This document shows positions 28,448-37,012 of a DNA stretch of 64,000 bases, one piece after another; position 1 is the stretch's first letter, and each line of letters opens with the position of its first letter. A program made the translations under genes and the position numbers. The stretch spans positions 248,001-312,000 of the forward strand of contig CAVRGQ010000008.1 of the NCBI GenBank assembly GCA_963720785.1, in the 5' to 3' direction. Under the pieces are notes generated by a model. That model saw nothing but the letters and a program-made list of their open reading frames with translations, did no database searches and was not told where the DNA came from. This DNA comes from CAVRGQ01 sp963720785. Its GTDB lineage: Bacteria > Actinomycetota > Acidimicrobiia > IMCC26256 > DASPTH01.

Positions 28448-28706
28448 CCCGAAACCGTAACACCGCCCCCACCAACAACACAGGCAATCCGCGCCACAGG
28501 TTCCACACCGGCCACCGGGATGTCGCCGCTCCTCGCGGGCTTCTCCCTTCGCATCGCTTCGCTCGCTCCGGTCGAAGATGCTTCGTCGGGCGAATCCCGG
28601 CGTCCGGCTCTCGGAGACTCGAACTCCCCCGTTGGTCAGCAGGACCGCACCGCCACGCGATGCCCGCGACTCGTGAGCGGCCAGGCTTTGGCGGAATTCG
28701 GGAGGT
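28448..28706. other. Unassigned region between ftsK and rnj
   Basis: 259 bp with no convincing gene. It contains imperfect repeats of TCGCTTCGCTCGCTC type around 28550-28590 and a stretch CGGAGACTCGAACTCCCC (28612-28629) that resembles a tRNA T-arm on the minus strand but has no matching acceptor or anticodon arm. The ftsK promoter is presumably here. Confidence 0.4.
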
Positions 28707-30392
28707 CTAGACCTCCATGACGACCGGGATCACGGCCGGTCGCCGCTTGGTGCGGTCGTTGATGAACTTGCCGAGGGAGCGACGGGCGTGGCGACGGAGA
28801 GTGTCGAAGTCGACGGCACCCTCGTCGGTCGCGGCCTTGAGCGAGGCCCGCACGGCGTCCTTGGCGTCTTCGATCAGGTCCTCGGCCTCGGGCCCGTGCA
28901 CCCAGCCACGGGTGACGATCTCGGGCCCGGTGACGATCTCTCCCGTCGTGGAGTCGACGGTGACGATCACCGCGACGAACCCCTCTTCGGCGAGGTTGCG
29001 CCGGTCGCGCAGCACTCCCACCCCGACGTCGCCGACGATGCCGTCGACGTACATGTAGCCCGCGGGCACGGCGCGGCGTTCGACCTCGAGCGACGACGTG
29101 CCGTCGCGGCGGGGTTCGAGCGTGAGCTTGTCGCCGTCCTCGCAGATGATCACGTGGTCCTTGGGCACGCCCACCTGCTCGGCGAGCCGCGCGTGGTGGA
29201 CCATGTGCGTGTACTCACCGTGGACCGGGACGAACCACTCCGGCTCCACGATGTTGATGAGCATCTTGAGCTCTTCCTGCGACGCGTGGCCCGAGACGTG
29301 CACCGGCGAGCTGCCGCCGTGGAGCACATCGGCGCCCGCGCGGTGCAGCGAGTCGATGATGCGGGTGACGCTGATCTCGTTGCCGGGGATCGCGTGCGCG
29401 GAGATCACGACGCAGTCGTCGCTGCTGATCTTCACGTGCTTGTGCTCGTGCGCGGCCATGAGCGACAGCGCGGCCATGGGCTCACCCTGCGAACCCGTGC
29501 AGATGATGCAGACCTCGCCGGGCGCGTAGCGCGGCACCTCTTCGATGTCGATGACCCGGTCGCTGGGGACGTGCAGCAGCCCCATCTCGCGGCCGAGCGC
29601 GACGTTGTTGACCATCGACCGACCGAGGAACACAATGCGCCGGCCCGCGGCGACGGCCTGCTCGGCGACCTGCTTCACGCGGTGCAGGTGCGAGGCGAAG
29701 CTGGCGACGATCACGCGCTGGTCGGGGTGGTCGCGGAACACCGCCCGCAAGGAGTCGCCGACGGTGGACTCCGACGGCGTGAAGCCCGGTCGGCACACGT
29801 TGGTGGAGTCGGACATGAGCAGCTTCACGCCACCCGCACGGTCGGCGATCGCACCCATGAGCGAGAGGTCGGTCTTGCGGCCGTCGACCGGGGTGGGGTC
29901 GAGCTTGAAGTCGCCGCTGTGCAGGATCGTGCCCACGGGCGTGTGGTACGCGGTGGCGAACGCGTGCGGCACCGAGTGGGTGACGGGGATGAACTCGCAG
30001 TCGAAGGGGCCGATCTCGCGGCGTTCGCCGTCGTGCACGGGGATCAGGTCGGTCCGACCCATCATCCCCGCTTCCTCGATGCGATTGCGGGCGAGGCCGA
30101 GCGACAGCGGCGATCCGTAGATCGGCACCGGCACGTCGCGCAGCAGGTAGGCGAGGCCACCGGCGTGGTCCTCGTGCGCGTGGGTGAGGAACACGCCCTC
30201 GACGCGCTCCGCGTTCTCGCGTAGGTAGGTGAAGTCGGGGAGGACGAGGTCGATGCCGGGCATGTCGACCTCGGGGAACATGATCCCGCAGTCGACGACG
30301 AGGATGCGGTTCTCGACCTCGAGGCAGAAGCAGTTCCGGCCGATCTCACCGAGGCCGCCGAGGAAGACGATGTTCACGGACGGTACGGTCAT
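28707..30392 (-). CDS. rnj: Ribonuclease J
   Basis: Metallo-beta-lactamase/beta-CASP nuclease of RNA decay and processing. 561 residues. The zinc motif is FLTHAHEDHAGG at about residue 75; further metal ligands are in HSGDFKLD and the beta-CASP blocks are SDSTNVCRPGFTPSE, VASFASHLHRVKQ, ICTGSQGEP and HVSGHASQEELKML. PEWFVPVHGEY and a C-terminal domain (RRSLGKFINDRTKRRPAVIPVV) complete it. The ATG at 30392 is 7 nt after a TAGATT -10 on the minus strand, so the mRNA is probably leaderless. Confidence 0.96.
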   Translation of the reverse strand: MTVPSVNIVFLGGLGEIGRNCFCLEVENRILVVDCGIMFPEVDMPGIDLVLPDFTYLRENAERVEGVFLTHAHEDHAGGLAYLLRDVPVPIYGSPLSLGLARNRIEEAGMMGRTDLIPVHDGERREIGPFDCEFIPVTHSVPHAFATAYHTPVGTILHSGDFKLDPTPVDGRKTDLSLMGAIADRAGGVKLLMSDSTNVCRPGFTPSESTVGDSLRAVFRDHPDQRVIVASFASHLHRVKQVAEQAVAAGRRIVFLGRSMVNNVALGREMGLLHVPSDRVIDIEEVPRYAPGEVCIICTGSQGEPMAALSLMAAHEHKHVKISSDDCVVISAHAIPGNEISVTRIIDSLHRAGADVLHGGSSPVHVSGHASQEELKMLINIVEPEWFVPVHGEYTHMVHHARLAEQVGVPKDHVIICEDGDKLTLEPRRDGTSSLEVERRAVPAGYMYVDGIVGDVGVGVLRDRRNLAEEGFVAVIVTVDSTTGEIVTGPEIVTRGWVHGPEAEDLIEDAKDAVRASLKAATDEGAVDFDTLRRHARRSLGKFINDRTKRRPAVIPVVMEV

Positions 30393-30405
30393 CCCGTGCA
30401 ATCTA
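30384..30405. promoter_or_regulatory. Face-to-face leaderless promoters for rnj and a TolB-like gene
   Basis: On the plus strand TACGGT (30384-30389) precedes the GTG at 30396 by 6 nt. On the minus strand TAGATT (complement of 30400-30405) precedes the ATG at 30392 by 7 nt. Each -10 lies inside the first codons of the other gene, with only 3 bp between the two start codons. No ribosome site exists for either. Confidence 0.65.
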
Positions 30406-31358
30406 CCGGCCCCCGGCGCATTCTCGGTTCCACCCTCCTCCTCCTCGCGATCGCGCTTGCCGCGCCGGCCTTCACGTCGACCGGCGCGTTCGCGGCCACC
30501 GGGTGCCCGGCGCGCGGTTCACGTGTCGTGTTCGCGCGCAGCCTCGACTCCTTCGGCGGCAATTGGGGCATCGCCGCGGTGACGGCACCGGAGTGGGACG
30601 TGACCTGGGTACTCGCCCCACCGAAGGCTGGCAAGAGCATCTACAACTTCCGCCCGAGCGTCTCCCCCGCCGACGGCACCATCCTGTGGGACACCAACCA
30701 GGGCGGCCGCCAGCGCATCCGGGTGATGGCCTGCGACGGCACCGGCGCGAAGGACTGGTCGGCGCGCTCGGGCCCGAAGGACTCCATGGGTGCGGCCTTC
30801 TCCCCCGACGGCACCCAGGTCGCGTTCGTGGCCCGCATGCCCGGCAACACGTCGAAGACGCAGCCGAAGTTCGGTCTCTACGTGGCACCCTTCGCGCAGC
30901 CGGGCCAGGCGCGCCTGGTCACCAAGAAGGTCGCGGCGGGCGGCATGCATCCGGCCTGGTCGCCTGACGGCACGAAGCTCGCATTCAGCGCGGGCGCGTC
31001 GATCCCGCACATCGCGGTGGTGAACCTCGACGGCACCGGCTACACCGAGCTCACCAAGTCGAAGAACGGCGACGGCGAGCCGGCGTGGTCGCCCGACGGC
31101 GCGCAGATCGCGTACAACTCGTCGGCCGAGGGCGACGACGTGTGGATCATGAACGCCGACGGCACTGGGGCGCGCAAGCTCGCGACGGGCGAGGTGAGCG
31201 CGTACCAGCCCGCGTTCTCACCCAGCGGGGAGTGGGTCGCGTACGTGAAGAACTACATCGGCCACAGCGAACTGTGGCTGATCAACCCCGATGGCTCGGG
31301 CGACCACGCGCTCACCACCACCACCGGCAAGGAAGCCAACGAGGCGCCTGCCTGGTGA
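30396..31358 (+). CDS. Secreted TolB-like beta-propeller protein
   Basis: 320 residues. Signal peptide: RRILGSTLLLLAIALAAPA, then likely cleavage near GAFAATG. Repeats of the PD40 type follow: PSVSPADGTILWDTN, AAFSPDGTQVAFVAR, PAWSPDGTKLAFSAG, PAWSPDGAQIAYNSS, PAFSPSGEWVAYVK. Each repeat is a blade of a periplasmic beta-propeller. There is no TolB N-terminal domain, so the partner is unknown. The GTG at 30396 is the only start giving a full signal peptide, and it lies 6 nt after a TACGGT box. Confidence 0.85.
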   Translation: MQSTGPRRILGSTLLLLAIALAAPAFTSTGAFAATGCPARGSRVVFARSLDSFGGNWGIAAVTAPEWDVTWVLAPPKAGKSIYNFRPSVSPADGTILWDTNQGGRQRIRVMACDGTGAKDWSARSGPKDSMGAAFSPDGTQVAFVARMPGNTSKTQPKFGLYVAPFAQPGQARLVTKKVAAGGMHPAWSPDGTKLAFSAGASIPHIAVVNLDGTGYTELTKSKNGDGEPAWSPDGAQIAYNSSAEGDDVWIMNADGTGARKLATGEVSAYQPAFSPSGEWVAYVKNYIGHSELWLINPDGSGDHALTTTTGKEANEAPAW

Positions 31359-31410
31359 CACAGATGCGGTACATTCCCCGCACCGCATCGCAGTCTTCGG
31401 GAGGGCAGGG

Positions 31411-32464
31411 ATGAGCAGCGGGATCGCTTCGGCGCGGAGACGCGCCGCGTTCATGGCCGCGCTGGTCGGCGTGTTGCTGAGCGCCATCTTCACCGCGTTG
31501 GTGGCGACGGCACCGACGGCCGGCGCGCAGCAGTGGAGTCGCACCGACGTCGAGGCCGGTCGGAACCTGCTCGCTCGTGTCCCGGAAGACCTCCGCCGCG
31601 AGCTGCAAGTTCGACAACGTCCGGGCTCCGGGATCCGACGAGACGCTGGTCGCCGCGGTCGACTGCGACCTGCCGGGCGGCCTGGCCGCCGACACGCTGA
31701 GCTACACCTGGTACGAGACCCAGGAAGACGCTGACGCCGCCTACGACGCGTTGACCGCGAAGGAGGAGGACTTCCTCCAGCCCGACGGTTGCGGTGCGTA
31801 CGAAGGTGAGTACACCCTCGACGACACCGACGACGGTGGCCGCTACACGTGCTTCACGTCCGGCGGCTCGACGTCGATCATCTACACGTACACGCCGTTC
31901 CCCGTCGTCGGTGTGATCACCAGGAGCGTCGCCAGCGAGGCCGACATCGACGCGCTGGGCGACTTCTTCGACAACGACGCCGGCCCACTCTCCGAGCCCG
32001 GCAAGATCCCCGGCCTCCAGTCGCAGAAGTTCGGCGAGAAGGCGGCGAAGTCCCTCCGCCAGCACATCCCGAAGGCGTTCCGCAGCGACTGCGAGGCCAA
32101 CGGCGATTCGTTCACCAGCCCGTGGGTCGCGTTCGAGTACACGTGCATCACGCCTTCGCCGGGCATCGAGGTCGTGCAGTACACGTCCTACCGCGACGAC
32201 GAGGGGTTCGCGGCCGCCTACGACGTCGACCGGTTCCTCGCGACGCATCCCGACGAATCGCCGGAGTCGTGCGATCAGGGCACCTGGCAGGTGGGCAAGA
32301 AGACCGTCGGCTCGTACGTGTGCGGGGCGTTCGACGGCAAGACGTACCTGCTCTGGACCGACGAGCGCAGCCGCATCGTGGCCTCGGCCTACGTGAACGA
32401 CGACCAGACGTCGCTCGACGAGTTCTTCACCTGGTGGAACGACGAGGCCGGCCCGCTGTCCTGA
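31411..32464 (+). CDS. Secreted protein with two tandem four-cysteine domains, frameshifted, unknown function
   Basis: Starts at ATG 31411 (GGGAGGGCAGG upstream) with a signal peptide (AAFMAALVGVLLSAIFTALV). One shift near 31597 joins it to the rest; together about 350 residues. The mature part is two related halves: the first from LLARVPEDLR to DNDAGPLS, the second from SLRQHIPKAFR to NDEAGPLS. Each has four cysteines (SC-KFD, VDCD, GCGAY, YTCF; and DCEAN, YTCI, SCDQ, VCGA) and aromatic-rich strands. The halves end in nearly the same motif, (D/E)AGPLS. I do not recognise a named family; kinase extracellular domains of actinobacteria can look similar. Convergent with the ferritin-like gene with no gap. 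Confidence 0.7.
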
Positions 32465-33592
32465 TCAGGTCGCCGCGGCTTCCTTGTCCCTCGCGACCTC
32501 GTCCAGGAGCGTGTACTCCTCGGCGGTGTCGACCCAGTCCTCGAACGCGATCACGCCGAGGTCGGTGAAGCGCTCGCGCAGCCAGCCGTCGCCGGCGTCG
32601 AGCAGGCCGAGCTTCTTGCAGTTCGGCACGATCTTCGAGAAGAGCAGCCCCTGGAAGACCGGACGGTCCGGCGCCTTCTGCATCGCCTTGACCGCCTCCT
32701 TCACGTCGACGCCGAGCCGCTCCCACGTCTCCTGCTGCATGAAGCGGTCGCGCATGCGCACCGCGGCCTCGAACGCGAACTCCTGACGCTCACGGATCTC
32801 CGCGGCGTTCAGCTGGGCGTAGTACTCCTGCAGCGACAGCACGCCGAAGGCGACGTGACGCGCCTCGTCGCTCATCACGTAGCGCAGCAACTTCTTGAGC
32901 AACGGCTCGGTGGTCATCTGGTGCAGGAAGCCGAACGCGGCGAGCGCGAGGCCTTCCACCATGATCTGCATGCCGAGGTAGGTCATGTCCCACCGGTTGT
33001 CGGCGACGATGTCGTCGAGCAGCATCTTCAGGTGCGCGTTGATCGGGTACGCGCCGTTGAGCTTGGTGTCGAGGTAGCGGGCGAACACCTCCACGTGGCG
33101 CGCCTCGTCCATCACCTGCGTGGCCGCGTAGTACTTCGCGTCGATCCACGGCACGGTCTCCACGATCTGCGCGGTGCAGAGCAGCGCGCCCTGCTCACCG
33201 TGCATGAACTGCGAGAGCGTCCAGTTCTGCGACTCGATGCCGAACTGCAGCCACTCCTTGTCGCCCCACTTCGCGAACGGCGTGCCCGCGAGGTCCATCT
33301 GCCGCCCGATGCCGTTCTGGTTCTGGTTGTCGCGCGCGACCTTCTCCTGGTCGACCTCGATGTCCCACGGCAGGTCGTTCGCGTTCCACTGCGAGATCTT
33401 CGCCTTCTCGTAGAGCTTGACCAGCGCGGGGCGGCTGCGCGAGTAGTCCCACGTGAAGATCGCGTCGGAGTCGGCGTGCACGCGGTGCTCCGCCTCGTCG
33501 ACCGAGGTGTTGGTGACGGCGAGGATGGCGTCGAGGTCGTCGACGTCGTCGCGACCGAGGAGCCGCTCGTTGAGGCCTGCGTCGGAGGTCAT
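32465..33592 (-). CDS. Ferritin-like diiron protein
   Basis: 375 residues, all-alpha. Two DEARHV motifs (MDEARHVEVFARYLD near residue 162 and MSDEARHVAFGVLSL near residue 238), with Glu at MHGEQGALL and VEGLALAAFG, form an ExxH/ExxH diiron site of the ribonucleotide reductase R2-like or AurF-like group. Such proteins act as oxygenases, desaturases or ligand oxidases; the substrate is unknown. The ATG at 33592 overlaps the stop of the upstream TetR gene, so the two form a self-regulated operon. It is not NrdB, since the class II enzyme here needs none. Confidence 0.83.
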   Translation of the reverse strand: MTSDAGLNERLLGRDDVDDLDAILAVTNTSVDEAEHRVHADSDAIFTWDYSRSRPALVKLYEKAKISQWNANDLPWDIEVDQEKVARDNQNQNGIGRQMDLAGTPFAKWGDKEWLQFGIESQNWTLSQFMHGEQGALLCTAQIVETVPWIDAKYYAATQVMDEARHVEVFARYLDTKLNGAYPINAHLKMLLDDIVADNRWDMTYLGMQIMVEGLALAAFGFLHQMTTEPLLKKLLRYVMSDEARHVAFGVLSLQEYYAQLNAAEIRERQEFAFEAAVRMRDRFMQQETWERLGVDVKEAVKAMQKAPDRPVFQGLLFSKIVPNCKKLGLLDAGDGWLRERFTDLGVIAFEDWVDTAEEYTLLDEVARDKEAAAT

Positions 33593-34212
33593 GACTTCCT
33601 GCTTTCGGGGGAACCGGTGATGCCGGGGATCACGAACTGTTCGAGGAACGGGCGGGCGACCGCCTCGTGGGCGAGGTCGACCGCGGGCCGCGGGGTGAGG
33701 CAGTAGGCGCGCACCACGCGTGCGAGCCAGTCGGCGGCGCGTTGGCCGTCGTCGGCTGCGAGCCAGCGCGCGAACGCGGGCGCGAGCGCGTCGGCGATGC
33801 GCAGCATGAGCGCGTCGCCCTCGGCGAACGCGAGGTGGCCGTAGACCGTCTCGGGCTCGTGGGCGAGGAGGAACTGCAGCGCGTCGTGCGTAGTGATCTC
33901 GCGCGCGGCGGCGACCACGCCGGCGACGATCGCCGCGGGCAGGTCGGGCGCGCCGGCGATCGCGTCGTGCAGCGCGCCGAGCACCCGCGCCTCCTCGGAG
34001 GCGACGGCGAGGCGCAGCAGCTCGGGCTTCGACTCCACCCAGCGGTAGACGGTGGCCCGGGAGCATCCGGCCTCGCGGGCGACGTCGTCGAGGTTGGTCT
34101 TGGCCAGGCCGTAGCGGCCGAGGCAGCGCAACAGGGCCGCGACGGCACGCGCCTGCTGGTCGTCGAGCTCGAGGTGGAGGTGGAGGGGCTCGGCCAGGGC
34201 CGCGGCACTCAT
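33589..34212 (-). CDS. TetR-family regulator of the ferritin-like gene
   Basis: 207 residues. Helix-turn-helix LDDVAREAGCSRATVYRWVES near residue 40-60, with a ligand-binding C-terminal domain. The ATG at 34212 is 8 nt after TATCGT, so it is probably leaderless. An inverted repeat across that -10 region is a likely autoregulatory operator. It overlaps the ferritin-like gene by four bases and probably controls it. Confidence 0.88.
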   Translation of the reverse strand: MSAAALAEPLHLHLELDDQQARAVAALLRCLGRYGLAKTNLDDVAREAGCSRATVYRWVESKPELLRLAVASEEARVLGALHDAIAGAPDLPAAIVAGVVAAAREITTHDALQFLLAHEPETVYGHLAFAEGDALMLRIADALAPAFARWLAADDGQRAADWLARVVRAYCLTPRPAVDLAHEAVARPFLEQFVIPGITGSPESRKS

Positions 34213-34216
34213 GGCC

Positions 34217-34243
34217 TGAGACGATAGACCAATTCCTGTCTCA
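34217..34243. promoter_or_regulatory. Inverted repeat at the TetR/ferritin-like promoter
   Basis: TGAGAC (34217-34222) and GTCTCA (34238-34243) form an inverted repeat of 27 bp overall. The minus-strand -10 TATCGT (complement of 34221-34226) overlaps one arm. This is the expected layout of a TetR operator. Confidence 0.65.
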
Positions 34244-34260
34244 TCTGCTCGCGAGCCCGC

Positions 34261-34839
34261 TCAGTCCGTGTACACCCCGCCCAGGAGCTCACGGCGGACG
34301 AGGCGGCGGACCTCGACGGGGTCGTCGAGATCGTGGCGACCGGGCTCGGCGAGCAGCGACAGGGCGAGGCGGGCCACGTAGTCGGACGTGGCCGCCGGAT
34401 CGACCCCCGGGCGCAGGAGCCCCGCGGCCTGGTCACGTTCGAGGCGGGGACGGAACGCGAGGCCGACCAGCTCCACCATGTGCTCCTGCTGGAACGCCAG
34501 CAGGGTGGACACCTGCTCGGGCTCCGTGGCCAGCATCCGGTGCAGCACGGCATGGTCGAGGAGGTCGTGGCGGGCCTGCGGCAGCGCCCGCTCCAGGTAG
34601 CTCGGGAAGTCGGGCTGCTCCCCCAGCTTCGCGGCCAGGCGCACGAAGAAGTTGTCGACCTCCCAGCCGACCGCGGCCTGGATCACCTCGTCGCGCCCGC
34701 CCGGGAACCAGCGGTAGATCGACGCCCGCGACACTCCCGACGCCAGTGCGATCTCGTCGATCGTCGGCCGGGTGGTGCCCGCCGCCGCGATGCACTCGTA
34801 CGCGCCGGCGAGCACCTTGGTGCGCGCCTCCATCGACAT
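34261..34839 (-). CDS. TetR-family transcriptional regulator
   Basis: 192 residues. The N-terminal DNA-binding region is ECIAAAGTTRPTIDEIALAS followed by GVSRASIYRWFPGGRDEVIQ, a standard TetR helix-turn-helix. The start ATG at 34839 is chosen over a second ATG two codons later. It follows dapB by 26 bp and precedes the other TetR gene by 48 bp, so it may be read from the dapB transcript. Targets are unknown. Confidence 0.87.
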   Translation of the reverse strand: MSMEARTKVLAGAYECIAAAGTTRPTIDEIALASGVSRASIYRWFPGGRDEVIQAAVGWEVDNFFVRLAAKLGEQPDFPSYLERALPQARHDLLDHAVLHRMLATEPEQVSTLLAFQQEHMVELVGLAFRPRLERDQAAGLLRPGVDPAATSDYVARLALSLLAEPGRHDLDDPVEVRRLVRRELLGGVYTD

Positions 34840-34865
34840 GACACGTCCGGGCCGCCGGTGGGCCG

Positions 34866-35660
34866 CTAGAAGCCGAGCAGGGTGTCGAGGCCGACGGTGA
34901 GGCCGGCGCGCTCGCGCACCGCGCGGATCGCGAGGAGCACACCCGGCATGAACGACGTGCGGTCGTAGGAGTCGTGGCGGATCGACAGCGACTGTCCGGT
35001 GGTGCCCAGCAGCACTTCCTGGTGCGCGACGAGGCCGCGCAGCCGCACGGAGTGCACGCGGATGTCGGCGGGGCCCGCGCCACCGCGCGCGCCCTCGATC
35101 ACCGTCTTGGTGGTGGGGTCGGGGGCCCACTCCTCCGACGCCGCGGCCATGCGCTCGAGGGTGAGCATCGCGGTGCCCGACGGTGCGTCGACCTTCTGGT
35201 CGTGGTGCAGCTCGATCACCTCGGCCGTCTCGAAGTAGGGCGCGGCCAGCTCGGCGAAGCGCATCATGAGCACCGCGCCGATCGCGAAGTTGGGGCAGAG
35301 CACGATGTTGGCGCCGGCGGCGGCGAACTCGCGCTCGAAACGCGCGAGGTCGTCGGGCGAGAAGCCGGTGGTGCCCACCACCGCGTGCACGCCGTTCGCC
35401 GCGCACCAGTCGATGTTCTCGCGCGCCGCGTCGACGACGGTGAAGTCGACCGCAACCTCGGCGCCGGCGTGCTTCAACGCCTCGGCCGAGCGGGCCACGT
35501 GACCGGACTGCGGCACACCGAGCTGGTGCAGGTCGATACCGGCGTGGAGCGGGTCGACGGCGGCCACCAGCTCGAGGTCGGGGTCGTCGACCACCGCACG
35601 GCAGACGGTCGCACCCATACGACCAGCCGCGCCGAACACACCCACCTTGATCTTCGTCAT
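34866..35660 (-). CDS. dapB: 4-hydroxy-tetrahydrodipicolinate reductase
   Basis: NAD(P)H enzyme of the lysine/diaminopimelate pathway, 264 residues. Nucleotide site KVGVFGAAGRMGATVC, VVGTTGFSPDD, active-site ELHHDQKVDAPSGTAM with the conserved His pair and Lys. Complete. It lies 14 bp after the M16 peptidase gene at the far end of the translation cluster, a familiar position in actinobacteria. Provides the substrate for DapD, encoded 30 kb away in this window. Confidence 0.97.
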   Translation of the reverse strand: MTKIKVGVFGAAGRMGATVCRAVVDDPDLELVAAVDPLHAGIDLHQLGVPQSGHVARSAEALKHAGAEVAVDFTVVDAARENIDWCAANGVHAVVGTTGFSPDDLARFEREFAAAGANIVLCPNFAIGAVLMMRFAELAAPYFETAEVIELHHDQKVDAPSGTAMLTLERMAAASEEWAPDPTTKTVIEGARGGAGPADIRVHSVRLRGLVAHQEVLLGTTGQSLSIRHDSYDRTSFMPGVLLAIRAVRERAGLTVGLDTLLGF

Positions 35661-35674
35661 GGGCGGAACTCTAA

Positions 35675-36945
35675 CTACAGGGAGAGCGCAGCGACGGGGC
35701 CGACGGCGGCGAGCGTGCGCTCGCTCGATCCCAGCACCCGGTCGATCACCCGCGCGACATCGTCGGGCGTGACCGCCTCGACCGCCGCCACGACATCGTC
35801 GAGCGACGGGATCTCCCCCATCGTGAGCTCGGAACGGCCGATGCGGTGCATGCGGCTCGACGAGCTCTCCAACGACAGCGCGAGGGAACCGGTGAGGTGC
35901 CCCTTGGCGCCGTTGAGCTCCTTCTCGGTGACGCCGCCATCGGCGACGAGCCGGTCGAGCTCGGCGTTGACGATCTCGAGCGTCTCCGCGACGCGCTCGG
36001 GCGCGGTGCCCGCGTACACCGCGAGCGCGCCCGTCTCCTGGAACGCCGCCCGGTAGGAATACACGGAGTACGCCAGGCCGCGCTTCTCGCGCACCTCCTG
36101 GAACAGCCGTGAGCTCATGCCCCCGCCGAGGACCTGGTCGAGCACGGCCAGTGCGTAGCGGTCGGAGTCGTCACGGCGCAGCGCGCGGGTACCGAGCACC
36201 ACGTGCGCCTGCTCGTTCGGTCGGTCGACCGACGCGAACCGCTCCGGCGCGGCCGCACCGCCGCGCTCGTCGCCGCGGGACGGTCGCGATCGCCACCGGG
36301 GAGTGCGGCCTCGACCTGCGCGACCACTTCGTCGTGCTCCACGTTGCCCGCCACCGCGACCACGACGTTGCCGGGGCGGTAGTGGAGCGCGTGGTAGTCG
36401 GCGATCTCGTCGCGCGTCATCGCCTCGATGGTGGCATCGCTGCCCGCGACCTCACGGCCGAGCGGGTGACCGGGGAACAGAGCGCCGGCGAACACCTCGT
36501 GCACGAGATCGTCGGGCGCGTCGTCGCGCATCTTGATCTCCTCGAGGATCACCTGACGCTCCGACTCGACCTCGTCGGTGCGCAGCGCGGGCGACCACAC
36601 GATGTCGCTCATGATGTCGAGCGCGGTGGCGAGGTGCCGGTCGGGCATCCGCATGTAGAAGGCGGTGACCTCCTGACCGGTGAACGCGTTCATGTCGCCA
36701 CCCACCGACTCCACCGCTTCCGCGATGTCGGCCGCGTGGCGGCGCTCGGTGCCCTTGAACAGCAGGTGCTCGAGGAAGTGGCTGGCGCCCGACAGCGTGT
36801 CGGGCTCGTCGCGCGAACCGGTCCCCACCCAGTAGCCGACCGCGACGGATCGGAGACCGGGAAGGGACTCGGTGACGATGCGCAGCCCGGAATCCAGCTG
36901 CGTGCGGCGGATGCCGTGGGCGTCGTCGACCATCGGGACGGTCAT
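35675..36945 (-). CDS. M16 (pitrilysin-type) zinc peptidase, frameshifted
   Basis: About 423 residues. The inverted zinc motif HFLEHLLFKGTERR (HxxEH) and the downstream Glu region QVILEEIKMRDDAPDD are complete; the second half carries DQVLGGGMSSRLFQEVREKR and YAGTAPERVAETLE. One shift near 36285 links the halves. The ATG at 36945 gives the usual N-terminal TQLDSGLRIVTESLPG. It lies directly after pnp and before dapB, the order usual in actinobacteria. Probably a processing peptidase; substrates are unknown. Confidence 0.9.
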
Positions 36946-37012
36946 CGACGCACCACGGGCATCCCTTGACGCACTTCTCGTTGCCTGGCCTGCTGCTCGG
37001 GAGGCGTCCGGC

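Noticed and set aside
28590..28700. Possible tRNA on the minus strand near the T-arm-like stretch
   Set aside because: No acceptor stem, D-loop or anticodon loop fits; the T-stem itself has a G-G mismatch.
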